From Limnothrix sp. FACHB-406 (GTDB lineage Bacteria; Cyanobacteriota; Cyanobacteriia; CACIAM-69d): a DNA stretch of 64,000 nucleotides. Below are positions 1-8,084 of the stretch, piece by piece. Position numbers and translations under genes: made by a program. The DNA is taken from assembly GCF_014698235.1 (NCBI RefSeq), contig NZ_JACJSP010000016.1:40214-104213 (forward strand), written 5' to 3'. Numbering within the stretch: the first letter of the stretch is position 1; every line of letters starts with the position of its first letter. Under the pieces are notes generated by a model that saw only the letters and a list, made by a program, of their open reading frames with translations, did not search any database and was not told the DNA's origin.

Positions 1-40
1 ATCGATCCTGCCCGATCGATACCTGCCCGATCGATCAGGT
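1..40. repeat. Two-unit tandem repeat 3' of pilT gene
   Basis: A unit of about 14 bp, CCTGCCCGATCGAT, occurs twice (about 7-20 and 22-35) and carries the CGATCG palindrome common in this genome. It lies about 75 bases beyond the pilT-like stop codon. No gene is visible in 1-112. Confidence 0.5.
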
Positions 41-112
41 GGGACACACCGCCGCAATGGGTTAATCGACAGTCAAACAGCAGCTTTCGGGCCTAGGGCC
101 TTGCGCCCCGAC

Positions 113-1537
113 CTAGACCGCAGAGCTGTAAAGAGAGCCACCTCGCAACATAATCGCCATTTCGTTCTCGCGGGGCGAATTGGCGAGAGCAATCTCCTCG
201 TTGATGCGTCCTTCCAAATAGAGCTTGTAGAGAATTTGGTTCATCGTACACATGCCCTCGTATTCCGATCGGGGAATGATGTCCTCCACCTCGTCAATCT
301 GCCCTTTCTTGATGTAATCCCGAATGGCATCCGTGTTGATCAGCACCTCAAAGACTGGGGCCCGTTTGCCGTCGGTGGTGGGCACTAGGGCTTGGGAAAT
401 GCAAGCCACCATCGCTTCCGCAATTTGGGTTCGCACGGCCTCGCGATCTTCCGGTGAATAGAGCGCCAAAATCCGCTCGATCGTCTTGACGGCCCCGTTG
501 GTGTGCAGCGTTCCGAATACCAAGTGACCGGTTTGGGCGGCCTTCAGGGCGGTTTCCACCGTTTCCCGATCGCGCATTTCCCCAATCAGAATCACGTCTG
601 GATCTTCCCGCAAGGAAGCCCGCAACGCATTGTCAAACCGTAGGGAGTGAATCCCCACCTCCCGCTGATTGATCACCGACCGGCGGCTTTGGTGGACAAA
701 CTCGATCGGGTCTTCGATCGTGATGATGTGCCGGGTCATGTTGCGGTTGATGTAGTCAATCATGGCCGCCAAGGTGGTGGACTTCCCGGAGCCGGTGGGC
801 CCCGTCACCAAAATCAACCCCTTGTGGGCATGACAAACATTGGCAAAGGCCGCCGGTAAACAAAGCTGCTCAAAGGTCTTGATTTCCATCGGAATCAAGC
901 GCAACACCATCGCCGGCCCATTCAGGGTTTCAAACAAATTGATCCGTACCCGTGCAAAGGGATATTGGGCCGCCCCGTCAAAGTCTAAGTTTTCTTGAAA
1001 ATGCTGAATTTCCAAATCGCTCAACACCTCTTGCATCCAAGCCATGAAGGTGTTGTCGTCCGTGGTGGGGTAGGTGGTGGGCTGCATTTGCCCCCGGCTG
1101 CGGAAGCGCGGTTCTCGGCCCACGGCCAAATGCACATCGGAGTGGTTGTTGCGAAAGGCTTCTTCCACCAACTGCCGCAGGGTGGGCGCACCTTCCGAGG
1201 CCTTCGCCCGAGGGAGGGGACGGCGGCCGCTGACGGGGCTGGCTTCCGGGACGATCGGGCCCGGTGGGGCCGTTTCGCCATTTTCCCCAATCACCTGAAA
1301 TGACCAGTCCGCCCGCCGATCGCCCAAATTCACACTCAGGTGATGGTTGCCGGGCTTGGGAAACACCAGGTCTAAGCGCCAAGTGCCGTCCTTGGCCACG
1401 ATCGGCCCTGTTATCTTGAAGTCATTATTCAGACTGACGACCAACGGTTTGCCCGCATCATCGGGCGTTGCCACACCAGCCACCACAAACCGCTGGAGCG
1501 GGCGCACGGGTTGGCTGGGAGCCTGAACAATTTTCAT
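113..1537 (-). CDS. pilT: PilT-family type IV pilus retraction ATPase with N-terminal beta-domain
   Basis: This is a secretion-type ATPase of the PilT family, which powers pilus retraction at the cytoplasmic base of type IV pili. The start chosen (474 aa) has the strong ribosome site GGAGG seven bases upstream of ATG. An in-frame start 16 codons upstream has no such site. Residues about 20-90 form a beta-rich, Ig-like region, followed by a Pro-rich linker. The PilT core begins near residue 115. It shows Walker A GPTGSGKST near 250, an Asp box (HIITIEDPIEF), Walker B (DPDVILIGEMRD), a His box (TGHLVFGTLHT) and an AIRDYIKKGQ motif like the PilT AIRNLIRE signature. Typical PilT is about 350-370 aa, so the first 110 residues are extra. 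Other pil genes are not nearby. Confidence 0.9.
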   Translation of the reverse strand: MKIVQAPSQPVRPLQRFVVAGVATPDDAGKPLVVSLNNDFKITGPIVAKDGTWRLDLVFPKPGNHHLSVNLGDRRADWSFQVIGENGETAPPGPIVPEASPVSGRRPLPRAKASEGAPTLRQLVEEAFRNNHSDVHLAVGREPRFRSRGQMQPTTYPTTDDNTFMAWMQEVLSDLEIQHFQENLDFDGAAQYPFARVRINLFETLNGPAMVLRLIPMEIKTFEQLCLPAAFANVCHAHKGLILVTGPTGSGKSTTLAAMIDYINRNMTRHIITIEDPIEFVHQSRRSVINQREVGIHSLRFDNALRASLREDPDVILIGEMRDRETVETALKAAQTGHLVFGTLHTNGAVKTIERILALYSPEDREAVRTQIAEAMVACISQALVPTTDGKRAPVFEVLINTDAIRDYIKKGQIDEVEDIIPRSEYEGMCTMNQILYKLYLEGRINEEIALANSPRENEMAIMLRGGSLYSSAV

Positions 1538-1884
1538 TGAGAAACCTCCAAAATCCGTCACTACTTCACTAGCAATTGCCACCATTCGCTCGCGAAGGCT
1601 GCAATCGGGAGGCTTCCTGCTTCATCACGGCGAAGTCCGCTTCATCCGCAACCTAGGCTGACAAGACCGGACTGGCCGCCGTTTCGAGATGAATCGCCCC
1701 GCTTCCGCCCCGATCGATTTTCAATCCACAGTTTGGCCCATGGTCGAAAGCCCTTGCATTCAGCCTGACCCACCCATACCTGCCTGCTACTGGAGAGCTA
1801 GGAAACCGAAAAGAGGGTTCCCCTGAACTCCGTGATTTTGCGGATCAGGCTCCCTTTGTTTCTAATCCAAAACCAATGGATTTG
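1538..1884. other. Intergenic region upstream of pilT
   Basis: About 350 bases separate the pilT start from the folC stop. I see the pilT ribosome site (complement of 1539-1551) and no convincing small gene or RNA. Confidence 0.5.
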
Positions 1885-3327
1885 TCAGCTTTTGGCTGCT
1901 AGGGCTGGGGAAATGGTGGGGGTGCTGATCCGGAAGAATTGCCCCAAAAGATACAGGGAACCACAGAGCACCACGGGCCGATCGCCCGTCAGGGCCACCT
2001 CCAAAGCTGGCAACAGATCCGTGAAGGGGCGACCCTCTGCCAGGACGATCGCCTCGGGAACCAGATGCACCAATGCTTCGGGGGCGATCGACTGGGGATC
2101 TGGAACAGGCACGGTGTAGAGCCGATCGCCCGATCGCAGCAGGATTCGCAACACGGCGGCCGCATCCTTGGTGCTCAACATACCCATCACCCAGGTCACG
2201 GGCCCCAAATTTTGCTGATCCACATAGTCCCGCAGCACTTGGGCCGAGTCATGGTTGTGGGCCCCATCCACCAGCAGCGATCGCCCTTGATGGGTTGTCC
2301 ACTGCAACCGACCCGGCCAGCGGGCGTTGGCCATGCCGGTTTGAATGGCTGGGTTGGAAATGGCCCAACCGGCCGCTCGCAACTGTTGCACCAGCCCGAT
2401 CGCGACGGCCGCATTGGTGCGCTGGACAGTTCCGGCCAGGGGCAGCGGATAGGTTAAATTGCCCGATCGCATCCAAGGTAAGTGGGGCCAAGATTCGGCC
2501 GGCGGGGCGATCGGCTCAGCCGGCTCCACCCAATCGATCGAGCAGGCCAGTTGGGCCGCGCGATCGGCCACCACGGCCCGGGCCTCGGGCGGCAGGGGAG
2601 CCACCACCAGCGGCCGCCCCGGCTTTAGGATGCCGGCTTTTTCTCCGGCAATTTGTCCCAAGCTGTCGCCCAAAACCTGCCAATGATCCCGTCCGATCGA
2701 GGTGATGGCACAGGCGATCGGCCCATCCACCACATTGGTCGCGTCCAACCGCCCCCCTAGCCCCACTTCCATCACCGCCAAATCCACCCGCTGGCGCGCA
2801 AAATACAGCCAAGCGGCCACGGTCACCAGCTCAAATTGGGTCAGGGAAATGCCGGTTTGGGCGATCGCCTGTTCCCCCTCATGCAGCAACTCAGCCAGAA
2901 CTTGCGGTTCGATCGGGACTTGATCCACCGTGATTCGCTCCGTCCAATCCACCAGGTGCGGTGAAGTGTAGCGCCCGGTGCGATAGCCCGCTGCCGTCAG
3001 AATGCTGGACAGGTAAGCACAAACGGAACCTTTGCCATTGGTTCCCGCCACATGGACGATCGGCAACTGTTGCTGAGGATTCCCCAAAGCCGCCAGCACC
3101 CCTAGCATCCGCTCTAAACCCAACTGCACGCCGAAGGGTTGAAAACTGGCTAATTGCTGGTCTAGTTGGTCTACCTGATCTACTTGATGGGTCTGATGAT
3201 CCTGATTGGCCTGGTGAGCGTGATTGGCGTGATTGCCCTGATGATCCTGGGTTGCCGGGTGAGCTGCACTGACCCAATTTGCTGAATCTAGCGGCTCTGG
3301 GTTGGATGGTTCAATCGCCGGGGTCAT
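1885..3327 (-). CDS. folC: Bifunctional dihydrofolate/folylpolyglutamate synthase
   Basis: FolC adds glutamate to dihydropteroate or folates in the cytoplasm, using ATP. The Mur-ligase-type P-loop VAGTNGKGSVCAYL is clear. Downstream blocks VMEVGLGGRLDATN, ITSIGRDH, the GEKAGILK region and the C-terminal LLVDGAHNHDSA and LCGSLYLLGQ motifs all match FolC. The ATG at 3327 is preceded by AAGGAG; an upstream in-frame start would add 41 unrelated residues. The 480 aa product has an unusual N-terminus of about 60 residues. It is rich in His, Gln, Asn and Asp and built from short repeats (DHQ, NHA, DQV), outside the conserved domain. That tail looks like expanded DNA repeats and is probably dispensable. 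Confidence 0.95.
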   Translation of the reverse strand: MTPAIEPSNPEPLDSANWVSAAHPATQDHQGNHANHAHQANQDHQTHQVDQVDQLDQQLASFQPFGVQLGLERMLGVLAALGNPQQQLPIVHVAGTNGKGSVCAYLSSILTAAGYRTGRYTSPHLVDWTERITVDQVPIEPQVLAELLHEGEQAIAQTGISLTQFELVTVAAWLYFARQRVDLAVMEVGLGGRLDATNVVDGPIACAITSIGRDHWQVLGDSLGQIAGEKAGILKPGRPLVVAPLPPEARAVVADRAAQLACSIDWVEPAEPIAPPAESWPHLPWMRSGNLTYPLPLAGTVQRTNAAVAIGLVQQLRAAGWAISNPAIQTGMANARWPGRLQWTTHQGRSLLVDGAHNHDSAQVLRDYVDQQNLGPVTWVMGMLSTKDAAAVLRILLRSGDRLYTVPVPDPQSIAPEALVHLVPEAIVLAEGRPFTDLLPALEVALTGDRPVVLCGSLYLLGQFFRISTPTISPALAAKS

Positions 3328-3383
3328 GGTGTTGCTCCTTAGCCTATTGCGCCTTGCGGGGGGCCAAAAATGCCCAAAAACAA

Positions 3384-3410
3384 GTAGGAGCGCCATCAAA
3401 GCGCCCCTAC
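3384..3410 (-). terminator. Hairpin downstream of psbY
   Basis: The inverted repeat GTAGGAGCG ... CGCCCCTAC (about 3384-3392 and 3402-3410) can fold into a GC-rich stem about 65 bases beyond the psbY stop. There is no long T run, so it may be a processing site or an attenuating hairpin rather than a classical terminator. Confidence 0.4.
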
Positions 3411-3473
3411 TATTCTGCGATTGGGTATCGATTGTGGGCGATCGCGACAAAACCGCCAGAGTTTACTACGAAC

Positions 3474-3587
3474 CTAGCTGTCTAGCTGACGACGCAATTG
3501 CTCGAGAGCTGCCTTACCAATGTTGAAAACAGCCCAGCCAGCAGCCAGCAGCAGCGGAGACACCACAACCAAAACGCGCCAATCCAT
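3474..3587 (-). CDS. psbY: Photosystem II protein Y
   Basis: This 37-residue reading frame starts [18 protein letters not shown] and continues with a short amphipathic tail ([19 protein letters not shown]). It matches PsbY, a single-span low-molecular-weight subunit at the edge of photosystem II near cytochrome b559. The MDWR start, one hydrophobic helix and the positively charged stromal tail are the family pattern. GGGAG lies nine bases upstream of the ATG. It stands between the carbonic anhydrase-like gene and folC on the same strand and is easily missed because of its length. Confidence 0.9.
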   Translation of the reverse strand: MDWRVLVVVSPLLLAAGWAVFNIGKAALEQLRRQLDS

Positions 3588-3734
3588 ATCTTGATCTCCC
3601 GTAACAGTTCTAAAAACAGGCGAGCCAATTTAATTAAATGCCATTGTCGGGCATTTGGGGCCTCCCGAACGCGACCAGTCGATCGGAATCCTGGGAACTG
3701 GGTCACTGGCGGGCATTGGGGTAGGCCGAGTTAC

Positions 3735-4289
3735 CTAGTGCGCCCCGTGAAAACCCAGATCCGTGCCCTGGCCGCCATGCACCAGGGCCAACTTCACGTA
3801 GCGGGCCGCATGTTCAATTTGTTCCGCCACTTCCTGACCGCTGAGCGATCGGACGACCTTGCCCGGAATTCCCACCACGAGCGATCGGGGTGGTACCTCT
3901 TTGGTCACCACGGCCCCAGCCCCTACGATGCTACCCGCACCCACGCGCACACCGTTGAGAATGATGGCTCCCATCCCGATCGTGCAGCCCCGTTCAATGT
4001 GGGCGGAGTGGATGATGGCCCGGTGGCCCACGGTCACATCGGCCTCAAGAATTGTGGGCTGGCCCGGGTCGCCATGGATCACTGCGCCATCTTGGACATT
4101 GGTGTTTTCGCCAATGTCAATTCGCTCCACATCCCCCCGCAGCACCGCGCCATACCAAATGTTGGCCCCGGCGGCCAGGGTGACCCGGCCGATAATGGTG
4201 GCGTTGGGAGCGACAAAGGCCGCAGCCGCGATGTCCGGTGTGCCCAAAATGGGATGGGCGATCGCCCCTGTTGCCTCTAGACGTGACAT
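3735..4289 (-). CDS. Gamma carbonic anhydrase-like hexapeptide-repeat protein
   Basis: This 184 aa left-handed beta-helix protein is of the YrdA/PaaY/gamma carbonic anhydrase type. Hexapeptide repeats run through most of the chain (for example NIWYGAVLRGD, GENTNVQDGAVIHGD, VGHRAIIHSAHIERGC). The WYGAVLRGD signature and His residues in VIHGD, VTVGHRAIIH and SAHIE fit the zinc-binding positions of this family. The ATG at 4289 gives the usual domain start; upstream in-frame sequence is overprinted by the divergent TIGR02652 gene. Activity as a carbonic anhydrase is not assured, since many homologues are acyltransferase-like or inactive. Confidence 0.85.
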   Translation of the reverse strand: MSRLEATGAIAHPILGTPDIAAAAFVAPNATIIGRVTLAAGANIWYGAVLRGDVERIDIGENTNVQDGAVIHGDPGQPTILEADVTVGHRAIIHSAHIERGCTIGMGAIILNGVRVGAGSIVGAGAVVTKEVPPRSLVVGIPGKVVRSLSGQEVAEQIEHAARYVKLALVHGGQGTDLGFHGAH

Positions 4290-4428
4290 AAACGTGACAA
4301 ATATTTCAAGAAGCGTTGGTTTTGCCCAGACCGCCAAAATGCCATCGCTATAATAGGGTAGCGAGGCGACGGCCCGCGATCGAACCCCCGCTCCCACCGC
4401 CGTCCTGCACGAGGTTTCGATCGAACCC

Positions 4429-4935
4429 ATGCTGAATCCGACGTTGCAATATCCCATCTTTGGCCCAGAAATTTTGTGTCCCCATTGTCGGCAGCCGATC
4501 CCGGCCCTGACCCTTACGGACACGTACCTTTGTCCCCGGCATGGGGCCTTTGAAGCCGACCCCAACACCAAAGAACTGGTGCATTTGCAATCCAGTCGCC
4601 ATTGGCGGCAGTGGGAAGGTGAATGGTATCGCCAGCATACGCACCCCGACGGCATTCGCTTTGAAATTCATGAAGCGCTCGATCGGCTCTATACCCAAGG
4701 CTTCCGGGCCACAAAGGTAACCGTTGCCCATCGTTACCAAACCCTCATTGCGTCCTATCTCGATCGGGCAAACCCGCGCAATCCCAGTTCCGACGGTCGG
4801 CCGCGGCTTTATGGCTTGCCGGTGGAGTTCAGCGCCACGGAAGCGGCGGATCCCTGTTGGGATGTGATTAATTTTGTGTTGGACAAGGAACCCGGTGTGC
4901 CGGTGCGCTATCCCTATTTCCGGCTGTTTGAGTAG
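4429..4935 (+). CDS. TIGR02652 family protein (cyanobacterial)
   Basis: This 168 aa protein has an N-terminal zinc-ribbon-like pair of CxxC/CPR motifs (ILCPHCRQP, LCPRHGAFEAD). A conserved WEGEWYRQHTHPDGIRFEIHEALD block and a Pro/aromatic-rich end (PVRYPYFRLFE) follow. It matches a conserved cyanobacterial family of unknown function that I recognise as TIGR02652. It is divergent from the carbonic anhydrase-like gene and 26 bases upstream of the VOC gene, so the two are probably co-transcribed. Confidence 0.8.
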   Translation: MLNPTLQYPIFGPEILCPHCRQPIPALTLTDTYLCPRHGAFEADPNTKELVHLQSSRHWRQWEGEWYRQHTHPDGIRFEIHEALDRLYTQGFRATKVTVAHRYQTLIASYLDRANPRNPSSDGRPRLYGLPVEFSATEAADPCWDVINFVLDKEPGVPVRYPYFRLFE

Positions 4936-4961
4936 CCCAAGGGGGGGGCGGTAGCGGCGCA

Positions 4962-5417
4962 ATGCACCATGTTTCCTTAAAAACGGCGGATATTCACCGG
5001 GCGATCGCGTTTTATGAGGCGATCGGGTTTGGGATGGCCGAACGGTTCACGGCGGGCATGACCCTGGCCTGTTGGATGGAAGGTTGGGGGGGACGGATTG
5101 AGCTGCTGCAAGTGCCGGAACCCCAATCGCCGCCCGATCCCTTTGGCAATGAGCATTATGTGGGCTACTACCATTTGTCGCTAGATTTGGCCCAATCGCC
5201 CGATCGCCCAGAAACGCTGCCGGATTGGTTGCGTCTGATGGGCGATCGCTTGGCTCCGCAGCCCCTGCCCCTGTTGTTGGCCCCTTGCCAGCAAATGATT
5301 GGCGATCGGGTCTATGAGGTGGCATTCATCGCAGATCCGGATGGAATGCCGATCGAACTGTTGCGCCTTCAATCTCAACTCCCGCCACCCAAGGGCGCGA
5401 TCGACGCTGAACATTAG
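4962..5417 (+). CDS. VOC (glyoxalase/dioxygenase fold) family protein
   Basis: This 151 aa protein has the two beta-alpha-beta-beta-beta modules of the VOC superfamily. It begins MHHVSLKTADIHRAIAFYEA and ends its second module with VAFIADPDGMPIELLRL. Likely metal ligands are the early His and the Glu of IELL; the substrate is unknown. The domain is complete. The TAG stop is built from the TA target site and first base of the MITE that starts at 5417, so the present C-terminus was set by that insertion. Confidence 0.85.
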   Translation: MHHVSLKTADIHRAIAFYEAIGFGMAERFTAGMTLACWMEGWGGRIELLQVPEPQSPPDPFGNEHYVGYYHLSLDLAQSPDRPETLPDWLRLMGDRLAPQPLPLLLAPCQQMIGDRVYEVAFIADPDGMPIELLRLQSQLPPPKGAIDAEH

Positions 5418-5587
5418 ACCTCTTGCATTAATCAAGACCCTCACCCTAAATCCCTCTCCCAAGTCGGGAGAGGGACTTGATCACCCGCCACGAGATCGCC
5501 GTAACCCAGCAGTTCTGGCTCCCCTTCGCCCACCTTGGGAGAAGGGGTTGGGGGATGAGGGCAACGAGCTGATTCGTGCAAGAGGTC
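5417..5587. mobile_element. MITE with GACCTCTTGCA terminal inverted repeats
   Basis: A 171-bp non-coding element. The left end GACCTCTTGCA (5417-5427) is exactly inverted at the right end, TGCAAGAGGTC (5577-5587), and both ends are flanked by TA (5415-5416 and 5588-5589). TA duplication and lack of a gene suggest a non-autonomous relative of an IS630/Tc1-type element. The interior holds the CCCTCACCCTAAATCCCTC-type motif with stem-forming copies (CCTCTCCC ... GGGAGAGG and CTTCGCCCAC ... GGGAGAAGG), a sequence often dispersed in cyanobacterial genomes. Confidence 0.8.
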
Positions 5588-5685
5588 TATTGAGTCATCG
5601 TTCAGCGTCGTGGCGTTCTGGTGAGGCACGATGTTTGGGAATCGCGTTGAGAGATGGCGTTGAGAGATAGCCTTGAGAAAGGGCG

Positions 5686-6057
5686 CTAAAACAGCCCGAT
5701 CGTGCGGGCCGCCTGCACCAACCCATCCACCGCTTCCGGCGGCCATCCCCCTTCAGCACCCCGCCCCGACAGCAACACAAACCGTACCCCAAAGGCATCT
5801 GCATAGCCCTCGGCCCCCAGCCAGAGCCGATCGCTCTCCACCTCGCAAGCAATTTTTTCCTCGGGCATCAACTCATCGGCGATCGCCCGCACTGAATCCA
5901 CCAGGCGATCGAGCAGTCGGCAAAAGTCGGTTAACTCCGGCTCCGTCAGCTCCACAGCCCAATCATCACTGCCCACCAATCCCGAAAATTTCGTGGCCGA
6001 AGGCTGCCAGCCCAATCGCCATCCTGGGCCAGACTTCAAGATTCGATCGTTAGCCAT
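5686..6057 (-). CDS. DUF1818 family protein
   Basis: This 123 aa cytoplasmic protein of a cyanobacteria-restricted family has unknown function. Diagnostic stretches are GWRLGWQP, FSGLVGSDDWAVELTEPE, DFCRLLDRL, ADELMPEEKIACEVESD, LWLGAEGYADAFGVRFVL and GRGAEGGWP. The length agrees with the family. It is read on the minus strand, toward the MITE. Confidence 0.85.
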   Translation of the reverse strand: MANDRILKSGPGWRLGWQPSATKFSGLVGSDDWAVELTEPELTDFCRLLDRLVDSVRAIADELMPEEKIACEVESDRLWLGAEGYADAFGVRFVLLSGRGAEGGWPPEAVDGLVQAARTIGLF

Positions 6058-6235
6058 AGCGCTGTTGATTGGCCCTAAATTGCCGGATTTAGCTTATCTC
6101 CGGATTGAACTGCTCCGAGCAGATGTCTGAAAAGTACCTTCATGGAGACCGTCTAATTTTTCCACTACTCCTTTTCAGTCCTAGGATTGAATCTAGGATT
6201 GAACCATTGAAGCTCCATGTCGATCGAACTCCACC

Positions 6236-6880
6236 ATGGCTCTTAAGCTCTTCTTCTTGCGTCATGCTCAGACGGCCTACAGTGCATCCGGTGGTTATTG
6301 CGGCACGCCTGAAAATGATCCCGGCCTCACGCCCGAGGGGCATGAAATGGCTGAGAAGTTCGCGATCGCCTATGCCTCCCTTGAGTGGACAGCCATCTAC
6401 ACCAGTCCGCTGCGCCGCGCGATCCAGACTGCAACGCCTCTGTGCGAAATGACGGGGCTGAATATGCAGTTGCGAGATGGGCTAAGGGAAATTGCCTACG
6501 GGAAGTGGGAAGGGTTGCACCCCCGCGAGGTCGATCGAATCTATCACGATGACTATGTGCGGTGGCTGACGGATCCGGCTTGGAATGCGCCCACGGGAGG
6601 CGAGCGGGGTGTGGACATTGCCCGCCGAGCTTCATTGGTTTTGGACGAAATTGAGCGTCGTCACCCCACGGGTTCAGTGCTGTTGGTGTCCCATAAGGCA
6701 ACGATTCGGATTTTGCTTTGTGTGCTGATGGGCATTGATGTGGGTCGCTATCGTGATCGCTTCTCGTTGCCGGTGGCGGGGTTGAATGTGGTGGAAATGA
6801 GCGATCGGGGGCCCCTGTTCCACAGTGTGGCCGATCGTAGTTATTTAGATGAACGATTGCGGGCCCTTCCTTCCACTTAG
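6236..6880 (+). CDS. Histidine phosphatase (phosphoglycerate mutase-like) family protein
   Basis: This 214 aa member of the branch-1 histidine phosphatase superfamily starts FFLRHAQTAYSASGGYCG. The catalytic His lies in RHA, a variant of the usual RHG. Further motifs are IYTSPLRRAIQTA, the acid residue in LREIAYGKWEG and the second catalytic His in VLLVSHKATIRILL. The substrate (sugar phosphate, nucleotide or phosphoprotein) cannot be told. A 12-bp tandem repeat begins eight bases after the stop. Confidence 0.88.
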   Translation: MALKLFFLRHAQTAYSASGGYCGTPENDPGLTPEGHEMAEKFAIAYASLEWTAIYTSPLRRAIQTATPLCEMTGLNMQLRDGLREIAYGKWEGLHPREVDRIYHDDYVRWLTDPAWNAPTGGERGVDIARRASLVLDEIERRHPTGSVLLVSHKATIRILLCVLMGIDVGRYRDRFSLPVAGLNVVEMSDRGPLFHSVADRSYLDERLRALPST

Positions 6881-6888
6881 GAGCATGG

Positions 6889-6948
6889 CCAGAAATCTGG
6901 CCAGAAATCTGGCTAGAAATCTGGCTAGAAATCTGGTTAGAAATCTGG
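6889..6948. repeat. 12-bp tandem repeat, five units
   Basis: Five head-to-tail units of CCAGAAATCTGG (later copies CT or TT in the first two bases) lie directly behind the histidine phosphatase gene. Each unit is itself an inverted repeat (CCAGA/TCTGG). Confidence 0.9.
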
Positions 6949-7112
6949 GCAAGACCGATCGCCATGGCTTTTCCTCCAGGGAATCAAGATGGCCGCCGCA
7001 ATCAGTTCTCAGATTCCCGATCGATCTGATAAGACGGAAGGAATCCACAGGAATCAACGCCGATGGTTGATTCCTGGATAAACCTCTGGCAACCTAACGC
7101 CCCCCATAAACG

Positions 7113-8084
7113 GTGACTCAATCAGACGAAATGCAGGGCCTGCTCGATCGAGCAGTGAGCACCCTCAATGAAGCGCTGGACTCTCCTGAACTGTCATTGC
7201 GCGATCGAACCTTGGTGGCCCTGCGTGTTTTGGAATTGGCCCATGGAACCGACCCGATCGAAGGTCTCAACACCGATGGTTGGGAATTGCCGCAACTGAC
7301 CCAACGCCTGACGAACCCGGGCCCGGAATCGTGGTCAGCATCGCCACTGGACGCAAGATTGCGATCCGCTGCCAAGGGCCAGCCCGCCATCGGCCCCGAT
7401 CGCCCCCATTCAAACAGCACCGCCACCACCCAACATCAGTCCCTGGCCTACCCCGTTGCGACTGCTCCTTCAGCGGCTCGCAATGACCAAGTTTTGGAGC
7501 CAACGGTTTTAGAAATTGACAACTTTCTAAGTCATGAAGAGCATCAATTTGCCCTCAGCACGGCCTTGAATAAGGCCGATCAATTCGTTGGTTCCAAAAC
7601 CACAACCAACGCCAGCGATTACCGTCGCTCCAGTATTTTGTATGCCACGCTCTATCCAGATCTCTACGAACTCTTGCGCCAACGGTTAATTGGCCTATTG
7701 CCAACGGTTGTGCAGCAATTGGGAATGCCTGGCTTTGAGCCGGGACAAGTGGAGATGCAGCTAACGGCTCACAATGATGGCTGTTTTTATAAAATTCACA
7801 ACGATTCAGGCAGTCCGGAAACGGCCACGCGCGTCCTGACCTATGTTTACTATTTCTATCAGGAACCGAAGCGGTTTTCGGGTGGCGAATTGCGAATGTA
7901 TGAAACGGATATCAGCGGGCCCATGGTAACCGCGTCCGATCGCTTCGAGACCATTGAACCGCTGAATAATCGGATTGTCTTTTTTGATAGTCGCTGTAAA
8001 CATGAAGTGCTGCCCGTTGTTTGTCCGTCGCGCCAATTTGACCATGGCCGGTTCACGCTCAATGGCTGGATTCGGCGGGCTTAG
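7113..8084 (+). CDS. 2-oxoglutarate/Fe(II)-dependent oxygenase family protein
   Basis: This protein of about 323 aa has a variable N-terminal 120 residues and a C-terminal prolyl-4-hydroxylase-like double-stranded beta-helix. The HxD iron ligands lie in YKIHNDSGSPETA, the distal His in FDSRCKHEVLPV, and the Arg that holds 2-oxoglutarate in HGRFTLNGWIRR. The domain resembles the PHD2-type oxygenases that hydroxylate protein side chains; the substrate is unknown. GTG at 7113 is the first possible start, and ATG at 7131 is an equally good alternative. Neither has a clear ribosome site. The next gene overlaps its 3' end. Confidence 0.82.
   Translation: MTQSDEMQGLLDRAVSTLNEALDSPELSLRDRTLVALRVLELAHGTDPIEGLNTDGWELPQLTQRLTNPGPESWSASPLDARLRSAAKGQPAIGPDRPHSNSTATTQHQSLAYPVATAPSAARNDQVLEPTVLEIDNFLSHEEHQFALSTALNKADQFVGSKTTTNASDYRRSSILYATLYPDLYELLRQRLIGLLPTVVQQLGMPGFEPGQVEMQLTAHNDGCFYKIHNDSGSPETATRVLTYVYYFYQEPKRFSGGELRMYETDISGPMVTASDRFETIEPLNNRIVFFDSRCKHEVLPVVCPSRQFDHGRFTLNGWIRRA

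Noticed and set aside
3498..4280. Long plus-strand frame opposite the carbonic anhydrase-like gene
   Set aside because: It mirrors the hexapeptide-repeat gene and psbY on the minus strand; no protein family, and the minus-strand genes are clear.
4290..4655. N-terminal extension of the carbonic anhydrase-like frame
   Set aside because: The extra 122 codons overlap the divergent TIGR02652 gene and lack any hexapeptide pattern.
6889..6948. Tandem repeat considered as a CRISPR array
   Set aside because: Units are contiguous without spacers; the same holds for the repeats at 25207, 26295 and 47044.
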